Shown: piece after piece, positions 9,005 to 16,691 of the stretch | Position numbering within the stretch: position 1 is the first letter of the stretch | How the letters are laid out: each line of letters opens with the position of its first letter | NCBI RefSeq assembly: GCF_947493425.1 | Contig: NZ_CANLRP010000047.1 | Location: forward strand, 1 to 49,017 | DNA: 49,017 nucleotides | Direction of reading: 5' to 3' | Origin: an uncultured Microscilla sp. | GTDB taxonomy: Bacteria; Bacteroidota; Bacteroidia; Cytophagales; Microscillaceae | The notes under the pieces: model-generated | Seen by the model: only the letters and a program-made list of their open reading frames with translations | The model's database searches: none | What the model was told of the DNA's origin: nothing | Translations under genes and position numbers: made by a program

Positions 9005-9646
9005 ATGCGTTTTTTTAGAACTGCCTGGTGGGTACGTCAAATGTTTCCTCAGTATACCTGGAAAATAGACACTCAACACCCCACTATTTACCTCACCTTT
9101 GACGATGGACCTATTCCAGAAGTAACCGAATATGTGCTGGATCAACTCAAGCAATACCAGGCAAAAGCCACGTTCTTTTGCGTGGGTGACAATGTTCGAA
9201 AACACCCCGATATTTATCAGCAAGTGGTTGTCCACGGACACCGCACAGGTAACCATACTTACCACCATCTCAACGGATGGAAGACCGAAGACAAAGAGTA
9301 CCTGGCCAATATAGAACAGTGTTATCAAACTATGAATGCTGCCAGCCATTCGCCCCATAAACCCTTATTTCGCCCACCTTATGGTAAAGTAAAGCGTAGC
9401 CAAATGAAGTCTCTTGTTACTCGTTATCAGGTTATTATGTGGGATGTGCTTACCTATGATTTCGACCCCACCCTCGAGCCTGAGGTGTGTTTGCAAAAAG
9501 CTATAGACTATACCACTTCTGGTTCTATTGTGGTTTTTCACGACAGTGTAAAGTCTATTGACAAATTGAGGTATGTACTGCCCCGCTACTTGGCACACTT
9601 TGCCGAGCAAGGTTTTGGTTTTGAGGCGATTGGGGATAACATCTGA
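9005..9646 (+). CDS. Polysaccharide deacetylase (CE4, NodB homology)
   Basis: This is a 213-residue metal-dependent N- or O-deacetylase of carbohydrate esterase family 4. The visible motifs are TFDDGP (D33, D34), H84-TYH-H88 (the metal-binding HxxxH) in TGNHTYHH, RPPY at 123-126, and a late VVFHDS segment. No signal peptide is evident, so it may act in the cytoplasm or associate with the membrane. The next gene lies in the same reading frame only 12 bases after the TGA stop and encodes a GT2 synthase, so the two may modify and make the same polymer. Likely substrates are GlcNAc-containing glycans, which is inference. Confidence 0.92.
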   Translation: MRFFRTAWWVRQMFPQYTWKIDTQHPTIYLTFDDGPIPEVTEYVLDQLKQYQAKATFFCVGDNVRKHPDIYQQVVVHGHRTGNHTYHHLNGWKTEDKEYLANIEQCYQTMNAASHSPHKPLFRPPYGKVKRSQMKSLVTRYQVIMWDVLTYDFDPTLEPEVCLQKAIDYTTSGSIVVFHDSVKSIDKLRYVLPRYLAHFAEQGFGFEAIGDNI

Positions 9647-9658
9647 GTTGCTGTAAGT

Positions 9659-10795
9659 ATTGAAATAATAATAAAAAAAACATCTGCCATCATCTACCTA
9701 CTCATTCTCTTAGTTATTTACCTCTTGCTGCAGACAGGTTTGCTGTTGGGCTTGCTTTGGCACAAAGATCATTGCCAAATAGCAAAGGTTGATGTGGTTA
9801 CCAAAGTAACTATTATGGTAGCTGCCCGCAACGAAGCCGCCAATATTTTGAGATGCCTGCAAGCTTTAGAAGCGCTCAACTACCCCAAAGCCCACTTACA
9901 AATACTCATTGGCAACGATCACTCTACCGATACTACTGCCCAAATTATCCAAGGTTTTATCGTGAACAAACCCCATTTCCAACTCATCAACATTGAGCAA
10001 AACTTGGGCAAGGCAAAGGGCAAGGCAAATGTGTTGGCACATTTAGCGCAAGCCGCTCAAGGCGAATACTGGTTAGTAACCGATGCCGACATTGCCGTGC
10101 CTACGCATTGGGTGCAGGCAATGTTGGCGGCTTTGCAAAGCAAGGTAAAGGGGAAACCAGTAGGTATTGTCACGGGCTTTACCTTGGTGCGAGGCAAGCG
10201 CCTATTTGATAAACTTCAGTCCATAGACTGGGCTTATTCATTGGGGTTGATCAAGGTGTGGAGCAATTGGGGCATTCCAGTCACGGCGATGGGCAACAAC
10301 ATGGGAATATGTCCTGTAGCTTATCGTAAAACAGGGGGCTACGAACAAATTCCTTTTTCTATTACCGAAGATTTTGCCTTGTTTCGGGCAGTAGTGGCAC
10401 AAGACTACGCTTTCAAAAATATGATTCACCCTGATGTAACAGCCTTGTCAGAACCAGTGCCCACGGTCAAGGCTTGGCTACATCAGCGCAAGCGTTGGAT
10501 GTCGGGGGCTTTGCAAGCGCCTTGGTTTTTAGCCCTATTTTTTGGTTTGCACAGTAGTTTTTGGCTTCTTTTATTGGGTTTAAGTTGGTTTTCACCCCTT
10601 TGGGCGGTGGGTTTGGCAACAGCAAAGTTGTTGCTCCAGAGTGGCTTTATTGCTGTTACATTACAACGGGCAAAACACATCCACCTGGTCGTATATCTGG
10701 CATTGTTTGAAGTATACCATGTGACATTTACCTGGCTCATGACGGTGTTTTACTTGTTGCCTGTCAAGGTATGGTGGAAGGGGAGAAAGTATTAG
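9659..10795 (+). CDS. Membrane family 2 glycosyltransferase (probable ATT start)
   Basis: This is a paralogue of the enzyme at 4886, with RNEAANIL, IGNDHSTDTT, TDADIAVP, the acceptor acid in ITEDFALF, QRKRWMSG and C-terminal membrane helices. There is no ATG, GTG or TTG before TTG at 9725, and starting there would lose most of the N-terminal membrane helix. The open frame continues upstream to ATT GAA ATA ATA ATA at 9659, which reads Ile/Met-Glu-Ile-Ile-Ile and then a hydrophobic helix. The other GT2 begins Met-Glu-Ile-Ile-Ile from a TTG. I therefore place the start at 9659; the conservative alternative is 9725. Its end overlaps the converging gene by four bases. Confidence 0.85.
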   Translation: MEIIIKKTSAIIYLLILLVIYLLLQTGLLLGLLWHKDHCQIAKVDVVTKVTIMVAARNEAANILRCLQALEALNYPKAHLQILIGNDHSTDTTAQIIQGFIVNKPHFQLINIEQNLGKAKGKANVLAHLAQAAQGEYWLVTDADIAVPTHWVQAMLAALQSKVKGKPVGIVTGFTLVRGKRLFDKLQSIDWAYSLGLIKVWSNWGIPVTAMGNNMGICPVAYRKTGGYEQIPFSITEDFALFRAVVAQDYAFKNMIHPDVTALSEPVPTVKAWLHQRKRWMSGALQAPWFLALFFGLHSSFWLLLLGLSWFSPLWAVGLATAKLLLQSGFIAVTLQRAKHIHLVVYLALFEVYHVTFTWLMTVFYLLPVKVWWKGRKY

Positions 10796-11508
10796 TCTTT
10801 GTTTTGTTGCTGATGCAATGCCTTGAGTTTTGCCAGCATCCGGTTGCCACACCCTTGGTTTTGTTTACTGGAGTTATCAGATACCCCTACTTTCATTGTT
10901 TTACCAAAAACAAATTCGTTGCTCATTTTTCTTAGATTGTGAGCACCTTCTGCAATGTCAAAGTGGGCATCTATCATATAGTAGTTGGTTTTATGTTTCA
11001 ACGACTTGGCGTTCCAGTGATTGGTATATTTGATTTTAATCCGATTGTCCGAATGAATCGTTACTGTAGTTTGATGTCGGCTTTGATCACAAACAGCCAG
11101 CACTGCATCTACTGCATCTACCTGAGAGGCTTGTGTTTCAAAAAAACGAAGCCAGTTAGACCTTTGACCAGAAGTTTGATTGGCTTGATCGAACATTTTT
11201 TCAACGAAAGCCTCCTTACTCTGCAGAGAAGCATACACTTCATCTTTTGTATAGCATTGAACCCCAACGGTGTACATAACCCCAGTTTTTTCCTTCACTT
11301 TGAGTGTGGCTTCGTAGCCGGTTTTCCATAGCTCTATTGTCCAATCAGTCACAGTGACACCCTGTTGAACAAGCAACTGAACAAGTGCTTCTATGCGAAG
11401 TATTTTATTCTTTTGGGCGTTTACTATGGGGTGTACTATAGATTGGGCTGAACTATGCATATATAAGCAACAGAGTAAAATAAAAGTAAGGTACGGTGAG
11501 TATTTCAT
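10792..11508 (-). CDS. Secreted protein of unknown function
   Basis: This is a 238-residue protein with a signal peptide (MKYSPYLTFILLCCLYMHSSAQS, cleavage near residue 21). The mature part alternates helical segments (ILRIEALVQLLVQQ) and strands, and has several Cys residues (VQCYTK, AVCDQS, GCGNR). I recognise no family. It converges with the GT2 gene, and their stop codons overlap by four bases. Its upstream region is shared with the divergent sigma factor gene at 11605, so a common regulatory region of about 95 bp is possible. Confidence 0.72.
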   Translation of the reverse strand: MKYSPYLTFILLCCLYMHSSAQSIVHPIVNAQKNKILRIEALVQLLVQQGVTVTDWTIELWKTGYEATLKVKEKTGVMYTVGVQCYTKDEVYASLQSKEAFVEKMFDQANQTSGQRSNWLRFFETQASQVDAVDAVLAVCDQSRHQTTVTIHSDNRIKIKYTNHWNAKSLKHKTNYYMIDAHFDIAEGAHNLRKMSNEFVFGKTMKVGVSDNSSKQNQGCGNRMLAKLKALHQQQNKD

Positions 11509-11604
11509 TTTTTTACAAGTAGTTTGTTTCCTTCTTTGCAGTCAAATATTTAACTTACGCATTCCCTGCTTTTTTGACAATCAATCATTTGGTAAGTTTA
11601 ACTA

Positions 11605-12216
11605 ATGCATAAAAACGAATATAGTAAGTATACTGATGCACAAATTGTAGAGAAAATTAGCGCACACAACCAATCCGTTTTTGAATATGTGTTTAAACGC
11701 TACTATCAGGAGCTTTGCAACTTCGCCTTTATGTACCTTAAGGTAGAGCAATTATCGGAAGAAGTAGTACAAGAAACCTTCATCAATATTTGGGAAAAAC
11801 GCCAAAAACTCAAAATACAATCTTCAATCAAAGCCTACCTTTATACATCAGTCAAAAACCGTTCTATCAATTATCTGAAAAGCAAAGCTACCCAAGTGTC
11901 ACAAAAATCACATTCTACCTCATCCGACGAACACCCCATCTATATTGCTGAGAATGCCACTGTAGAAGAAGCCATGCACAATGCCGAACTTCAGCACGTG
12001 CTATCTCAGGCAATAGCAGCCTTACCCAAACGATGCAGCGAGATTTTTACCTTGACTCGCATCGAGGGCTTGAGCTATCAACAAGTGGCAGATCAACTAG
12101 GTATTTCCAAAAAGACCGTAGAAGCCCAAATGGGCATTGCCTTCAAAAAGCTACGTACCTTTATCAAACAACATTGGGAACTAATGATTGTGTGGTTATT
12201 AGCTGTTGGCTATTAG
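11605..12216 (+). CDS. ECF RNA polymerase sigma factor
   Basis: This is a 203-residue sigma-70 family factor of the extracytoplasmic function type common in Bacteroidota. The region 2 core runs roughly from residue 25 to 90 (FKRYYQELCNFAFMYL, ETFINIWEKR). Region 4 lies near residues 130-190 (ALPKRCSEIFTLTRIEGLSY, then a helix-turn-helix with VADQLGISKKTVEAQM). It ends in an unusual hydrophobic tail (MIVWLLAVGY). FecI-like factors are often followed by a FecR-type anti-sigma and a SusC/D pair, but none is seen here and a repeat-rich spacer follows. The regulon is unknown. Confidence 0.92.
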   Translation: MHKNEYSKYTDAQIVEKISAHNQSVFEYVFKRYYQELCNFAFMYLKVEQLSEEVVQETFINIWEKRQKLKIQSSIKAYLYTSVKNRSINYLKSKATQVSQKSHSTSSDEHPIYIAENATVEEAMHNAELQHVLSQAIAALPKRCSEIFTLTRIEGLSYQQVADQLGISKKTVEAQMGIAFKKLRTFIKQHWELMIVWLLAVGY

Positions 12217-12391
12217 TTATTGAAGTGGGTTAAAAAATGGTTTTATGGTTCGCGAAGCGAGGCTAAAAACCACCGATTATTTTATTAGTAAAAACGAGAA
12301 TGTGTGAGACCAATTAAAGACTCTGCAAACCGTAAAAAACTATCGATCATTGACCAATGCTGGCGTAGCTGACGCAGAGCAGAGTAGGCAT

Positions 12392-12420
12392 CTAAGGACT
12401 CACTGCGCTCGGTTCCTTAG
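12392..12420. repeat. Inverted repeat CTAAGGA...TCCTTAG
   Basis: A perfect 7-bp stem (12392-12398 with 12414-12420) encloses a 15-nt GC-rich loop. The same CTAAGGA word ends the 27-bp repeat at 12458 and starts the palindromic element at 14671. Confidence 0.5.
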
Positions 12421-12457
12421 TGATGATTTTATGGCGTGTGTCAGGGAACAGGGTGTA

Positions 12458-12484
12458 GCACCGATATTCATCGGTATCTAAGGA
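12458..12484. repeat. 27-bp dispersed repeat with a palindromic core, copy 1
   Basis: The core ACCGAT-ATTC-ATCGGT (12460-12475) is a 6-bp-stem palindrome followed by ATCTAAGGA. It matches positions 14651-14677 at 26 of 27 bases. Confidence 0.7.
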
Positions 12485-12540
12485 TTTGTGACTTGTCGCT
12501 TGCCCCTGTGGGCGCTATGGACTAACAAAAAGCCCCCTAA

Positions 12541-13254
12541 CTACTCCCTGAAATTATCTAATATCACAGTCCAGTCATAAGGGCGAAACACCAAACGTGG
12601 GCGGGTATCTGTGGGAATAATACTGTATTGTTGAAGCATTCGAATGACACCATTTTTTCCGCCAAAATCCCCTCGAAACCATTGCATTAATTTAGCAATT
12701 TCTACCATATTCTTACGAGCATGATAAATACTCTCATTTTCGAGATAAGCAGCTGTGGCAAGGTCTAATTCCTCCTCAATGTTTTCGGCTGAGTAAAAGG
12801 CGATAGGGGGACAGCTTTTGGCGCCACAGTTGAGGGCAAAATGAATGCGGTAATCTACTTTGTCTACTCGTAGTTGTTTTTCTGTTTTACTCACAAATAG
12901 CTTATTGAAATACCCCAGGCTATACTTAAATTTAGAGCGGCGCAAAATGCCATGCTCTATCAAATCAAAACTCATAACTTGCCCTGCAATAGGAATACAT
13001 TTTTTTGTGAAGAAATTGACAGGTTTTTGACCAGATGTTTTATAAAACTCTAGCAAGATGAAAGCATTGTAGATATTGATCCAAAAGCTCAATTGCTTGG
13101 CTTGCGAGTCTAACATATTTGCCAAACTTTCTACATTAAATGCCTGCAATGCCTTGAGGTGTTCTTCATGGGGCTTTTTGGTTTTGATGGCATACAAGAG
13201 TGCTTGTGCCAATTGAGTAGGTGAAGTAGTAGCTAGGTTAAATTGTTTTTCCAT
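12541..13254 (-). CDS. DUF547 domain protein
   Basis: This is a 237-residue protein. The DUF547 hallmark segments are visible: LSFWINIYNAFILLEF around residues 54-69, and HFALNCGAKSCPPI around 132-145. The Cys and His residues of the second motif are thought to form a papain-like or transglutaminase-like active site in some relatives, but no reaction is established here. There is no signal peptide, so it is probably cytoplasmic. Many family members are exported, which makes this one slightly atypical. It is divergent from the Ste24-like protease gene, with about 100 bp between them. Confidence 0.88.
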   Translation of the reverse strand: MEKQFNLATTSPTQLAQALLYAIKTKKPHEEHLKALQAFNVESLANMLDSQAKQLSFWINIYNAFILLEFYKTSGQKPVNFFTKKCIPIAGQVMSFDLIEHGILRRSKFKYSLGYFNKLFVSKTEKQLRVDKVDYRIHFALNCGAKSCPPIAFYSAENIEEELDLATAAYLENESIYHARKNMVEIAKLMQWFRGDFGGKNGVIRMLQQYSIIPTDTRPRLVFRPYDWTVILDNFRE

Positions 13255-13353
13255 GCCTTATTCAACTATCAAAATTGCGAAATGGTTCACTGATTTTACA
13301 ATTTAGGGAATATTGCTTTATTTTGACTTTGTTACTAAACACAAGCTGAAAAT

Positions 13354-14592
13354 ATGACTCCTCAAAATCTATTGATCATAATTATAGTTATACTCTGTTT
13401 TAATGAGTTATTAAGCAATCTATTGCTATGGCTCAACCTGAAAAACAGTCCGGCAAACTTACCACAAGCACTAGAGAGCTTGTATACAAATGATGAATAT
13501 CAAAGGTCGTTAGCGTATAAAAAAGCAGTAGGGCATTTTTCATTGTTTACTGGCACCTTGAGTTTTGTAGTTACTTTGATGCTTATTGTTACTGGTGGGT
13601 TTGCGGTTGTGGCTGAGTGGGTCAACGGGCAAATAAATCATCCTATTGGACAAACAATGGCTTTTTTTGCGGTATTAATGCTCGCCAACGATGTCTTGAC
13701 TTTGCCTTTTCAACTGTATAGTACATTTGTGATAGAAGAGCGCTTTGGGTTTAACAAAATCACCCCTAAAACATTTATCATTGACAAGGTCAAAGGGTAT
13801 GTATTAGGAGGTATTTTGGGTGGTGTGTTAGGTTTTGCATTTTTATACCTTGTTGCCCAAATGCAACAGCAGTTTTGGGTGTATTTTTGGGTGGTTATTG
13901 CGGCGTTTATGGTGTTTATGAATATGTTTTATACCAGCCTTATTATGCCCTTGTTTAACAAGCTTACTCCGCTCGAAGAGGGCGAACTACGTACTGCAAT
14001 AGAGCAGTACTGCCAAAAGGTAAGTTTCCCGCTTAATAATTTATTTGTAATAGATGGCTCCAAGCGGTCTACCAAAGCCAATGCATTTTTTAGTGGCATG
14101 GGTGCCAAAAAGAAAGTTGTATTATACGATACCTTGATTCAAAACCATAGTACCGAAGAGTTGGTAGCGGTATTGGCACACGAGGTAGGGCACTACAAAA
14201 AGAAACATATCCCAGTGAGCATGCTTATTTCGGTGTTGCAAATAGGGTTGGTTTTATTTATACTTTCGTGGTTTCTTTTTAATCCGGCATTGTCTCAGGC
14301 ATTAGGAGCCTCATCGCTCAACATTGGGCTCAACCTTATGGCTTTTGGTTTTTTATACTCACCCATTTCCATGATCACTAGTTTATTCATGAATATTTTT
14401 TCCCGCAAAAACGAATACGAAGCCGATGCGTATGCTTGCACTACTTATAATAGCAAGGCACTTGCCAGTGCCCTCAAAAAACTATCGCGTGACAACCTAA
14501 GCAACCTAACTCCCCATCCGGCTTATGTGTTTTTCCATTATTCGCACCCACCATTGTTAACAAGGCTCAAAGCTATGCAAGAAGCTGATTAA
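13354..14592 (+). CDS. M48 family (Ste24/CAAX prenyl protease-like) metallopeptidase
   Basis: This is an integral-membrane zinc metalloprotease of 412 residues. It has several membrane helices (about residues 5-25, 65-90, 105-125, 150-170, 180-200, 290-310 and 325-345). The zinc motif H276-E-V-G-H280 lies in VLAHEVGH, and the third ligand E354 lies in RKNEYEADAY. The SGMGAKKKVVLYDTL segment before the active site is typical of Ste24. Bacteria lack classical CAAX prenylation, so the role is probably membrane-protein quality control or an unknown cleavage. A palindromic repeat element follows the gene. Confidence 0.93.
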   Translation: MTPQNLLIIIIVILCFNELLSNLLLWLNLKNSPANLPQALESLYTNDEYQRSLAYKKAVGHFSLFTGTLSFVVTLMLIVTGGFAVVAEWVNGQINHPIGQTMAFFAVLMLANDVLTLPFQLYSTFVIEERFGFNKITPKTFIIDKVKGYVLGGILGGVLGFAFLYLVAQMQQQFWVYFWVVIAAFMVFMNMFYTSLIMPLFNKLTPLEEGELRTAIEQYCQKVSFPLNNLFVIDGSKRSTKANAFFSGMGAKKKVVLYDTLIQNHSTEELVAVLAHEVGHYKKKHIPVSMLISVLQIGLVLFILSWFLFNPALSQALGASSLNIGLNLMAFGFLYSPISMITSLFMNIFSRKNEYEADAYACTTYNSKALASALKKLSRDNLSNLTPHPAYVFFHYSHPPLLTRLKAMQEAD

Positions 14593-14650
14593 TACAATAT
14601 TAGCGACTTGTCCAAGAAAGTATTGCCTGTTAGTGAGTTACCTGCTTGTT

Positions 14651-14677
14651 GCACCGATATACATCGGTATCTAAGGA
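14651..14677. repeat. 27-bp dispersed repeat with a palindromic core, copy 2
   Basis: The core ACCGAT-ATAC-ATCGGT (14653-14668) is followed by ATCTAAGGA. It differs from 12458-12484 at one base. Its last seven bases are also the first bases of the large palindromic element. Confidence 0.7.
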
Positions 14678-14836
14678 ATGGTGTAAAAATAAATTTCTAT
14701 AGTAACGCTAAAATATTTTGTTGCTAGACGCGGTAAAAAATCGGCTAATAGCAGCGCTATTCGGCTATTTTTTAACAAAGTATAGCCTCAAAAGATGAGA
14801 TTAAGAATGTAAATTTATTTTGGTACCATTCCTAAG
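14671..14836. mobile_element. Palindromic MITE-like intergenic element, two arms
   Basis: The left end (14671-14696) and the reverse complement of the right end (14811-14836) agree at 22 of 26 positions, with the shared pattern CT(A/T)AGGAATGGT, then AAATAAATTT. The similarity continues more loosely inward to a centre at AATAGCAGCGCTATT (about 14748-14762). The right arm, read on the minus strand, matches 48942-48970 at 26 of 29 positions and then keeps landmarks such as ATACTT(T/C)GTTA and GCC. It has no coding capacity. It fits a non-autonomous mobile element or a structured repeat; no clear target-site duplication was seen. Confidence 0.6.
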
Positions 14837-14860
14837 GACTTAAAACTCACTGCTTGTTTC

Positions 14861-15553
14861 TTACAGAATAATTCGGGTATGAGGCATACGGTTTTGTAAG
14901 TGTTCAATAAACGCTTTACTAAACTGGTTGCCCTCAAGGTATAATTCTGTCAATTGGCGAAGCTCTAAAAACGAAGAAGGTAAGCTTGTGAGGTAATTTC
15001 TTTTGAGATTTAAATAGCGCAGATTTTTTAGTTGTCCGATGCTATCTGGCAGTATTTCCAGTTTGTTTTGTCCTAGCTCAAGCCATTCAAGCTTTTTTAG
15101 TTGTCCCAAGCTTGCGGGCAACTGGTGCAAGTAGTTACTGTCAAGATTTAAGTATTGCAATTTTTGTAATTTGCCAATGCTTTCAGGAATTACTTGTAAT
15201 GCATTGGCGCACAGGTTCAGCATTTTGAGGTTGTGCAAACTTCCAATGGCATCGGGCAGGTGTTTTAGTTGTTCCAGAGCAAATAGTTCAAGTTTTTGCA
15301 AAGACTGCAGCGGTGCAAGTATGCCCTCTTCGAGGCAAAGAAATATTTTCAGAAATGTATTATTAAAATCGACATACAACTCTTTAGGAACACCCATCCC
15401 TTTTACAATCTGAAGCGCCATCCTTATATTAGTTTCCTCGTCGCTGTCTAGCAAGCACCTAATCTTATAAATATCTTGAGTAGTGTGCATCAACCTTTCA
15501 GGATGAGAGCCGCTATTTGTTAAAGCGCTATTCGATAAAGCTGTCATAAACAC
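14861..15553 (-). CDS. Leucine-rich-repeat protein
   Basis: This protein has about 230 residues. Residues 1-80 form a non-repeat N-terminal region (TQDIYKIRCLLDSDEETN and following) without a signal peptide. Then come about six 23-residue LRRs of the form LxxLxLxxNxLxxLPxxIGxL (residues 80-225). This is the bacterial plant-type LRR pattern, usually a protein-binding surface. An internal Met at residue 22 (15490) could also be the start. It is probably cytoplasmic and its partner is unknown. The LRR lipoprotein at 38776 has the same repeat class. Confidence 0.88.
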   Translation of the reverse strand: MFMTALSNSALTNSGSHPERLMHTTQDIYKIRCLLDSDEETNIRMALQIVKGMGVPKELYVDFNNTFLKIFLCLEEGILAPLQSLQKLELFALEQLKHLPDAIGSLHNLKMLNLCANALQVIPESIGKLQKLQYLNLDSNYLHQLPASLGQLKKLEWLELGQNKLEILPDSIGQLKNLRYLNLKRNYLTSLPSSFLELRQLTELYLEGNQFSKAFIEHLQNRMPHTRIIL

Positions 15554-15624
15554 AAATTAATAAGTTCTATGGTTTCTTTTTCTAAACTATATCAAAGCCT
15601 GGTAAAGTGTGAAAACGTAAATAA

Positions 15625-16077
15625 TTATTCTGAAATTTTTAGTTTTTTGATCCTTACCACAGGGCCAGGGCAATAGCTTTGATGGCAGGCAATGCAATTG
15701 TTTACCAGTAAATTGTATGCTTTCTTTTTATGTTTGGCTTTGTATATTTTTTGAGTATTGTCTACCATTAGTTGCGCCAATACTGTAAACTGTGGGGTTT
15801 TTACCTCAGCATCGGTAGGGGTAGCTACATGAATTGCTTTAAACTTCTTGAGCAACCGTGGTAGTTCTGATTGATTTACCACTGCTTTTTTGAGCAATCG
15901 CATGTCTTTATCCATTGCGCGCATTAACAGAGCCAATTCGCTGTCATCATTGGGGTACCTGCTACGGTCTTGTTCTGCCGCCAATTGCTTGAACAGTTTT
16001 TTATGGGGAGAAGAGCAATTGTAGTTTACTGCACCCAAAAAAATGATGATACTTACCAAAAGAAAAGATTTTTTCAT
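15625..16077 (-). CDS. Single-haem c-type cytochrome (cytochrome c'-like)
   Basis: This encodes 150 residues from the ATG at 16077, chosen because the signal sequence MKKSFLLVSIIIFLGAV begins there. The frame is open to 16164, but that would bury the signal. A Cys at residue 21 might be lipidated, although NYNC is a poor lipobox. The only haem-binding motif, C128-I-A-C131-H132, lies near the C-terminus after a helical region. This is the layout of class II cytochromes (cytochrome c' and c556), which fold as four-helix bundles. It probably acts in periplasmic electron transfer or gas binding. The DUF4920 gene is just upstream on the same strand. Confidence 0.8.
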   Translation of the reverse strand: MKKSFLLVSIIIFLGAVNYNCSSPHKKLFKQLAAEQDRSRYPNDDSELALLMRAMDKDMRLLKKAVVNQSELPRLLKKFKAIHVATPTDAEVKTPQFTVLAQLMVDNTQKIYKAKHKKKAYNLLVNNCIACHQSYCPGPVVRIKKLKISE

Positions 16078-16217
16078 ACTAAACCGACAATTGAGGTGAG
16101 CATTGTGCTTGAACACTTCATAAGGTTTTTTTGCATGCTGCTTTGAATATTTTTCAACTAACAAACTTGATTACCAAGTTTGTTAGTCATTAAAGGATCC
16201 AACCGTAAGAGGGTATT

Positions 16218-16685
16218 TTATTTATCTGACATTAAAATAACTCCAGTGGCCTCAAAAGTATATTTTTTCTGTGGTTGATTAATTGCTTCAATCTCTTTTT
16301 TACTCTTTCCGGCGTCCTGTGCATAATGACGCAACTGAGCCACCGTAATTGTTTCTTTTTTGGCTACACCTTCAATTACTGCAGTTTTTCCGTCACAGTC
16401 TTTGGGTACAAAAAAACCATAGTCTTTGAAACGTATAAATAGCTTATCATTCTTATCGCCCATGTCCATTTTCATCCAACAGCCCTTTTTCTTACAAACA
16501 GCCAACACTTCCCCTTTAAGCTTTACTTTGCCACTTTTTTCTTTGGTCGCCAGAATTGTATACAACGACGAAGCATTTTGAGCTTTTTCAGGGGTTATTT
16601 TTTTTCCAAAGCGTTGCATGTTTTGAGCTTGGGCAAAGCAAATACTTATTGTGAAGAACAAGGCTACAACTAAAATATTTTTCAT
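16218..16685 (-). CDS. Secreted DUF4920 protein
   Basis: This is a 155-residue protein from the ATG at 16685 (a second ATG is at 16691). The signal peptide is MKNILVVALFFTISICFAQAQ. The mature part contains VKLKGEVLAVCKKKGCWMKM with C64 and C69, then FKDYGFFVP and C97, which is the DUF4920 pattern. The fold may be OB-like and the conserved Cys residues may bind metal. The gene lies about 140 bp upstream of the cytochrome gene on the same strand, so the two may serve one periplasmic redox task. That link is inference. Confidence 0.85.
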   Translation of the reverse strand: MKNILVVALFFTISICFAQAQNMQRFGKKITPEKAQNASSLYTILATKEKSGKVKLKGEVLAVCKKKGCWMKMDMGDKNDKLFIRFKDYGFFVPKDCDGKTAVIEGVAKKETITVAQLRHYAQDAGKSKKEIEAINQPQKKYTFEATGVILMSDK

Positions 16686-16691
16686 AAGCAT

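Larger units (their letters stand above)
12217..12540. other. Gene-free spacer built of short palindromes
   Basis: I see no gene in these 324 bp. They hold several small inverted repeats: TCGCGAAGCGA near 12250, GCGTAGCTGACGC near 12363, CTAAGGA/TCCTTAG at 12392-12398 and 12414-12420, and the ACCGAT/ATCGGT palindrome at 12460-12475. The right end carries the fragment GCTATGGACTAA, related to repeats near position 80. Confidence 0.55.
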
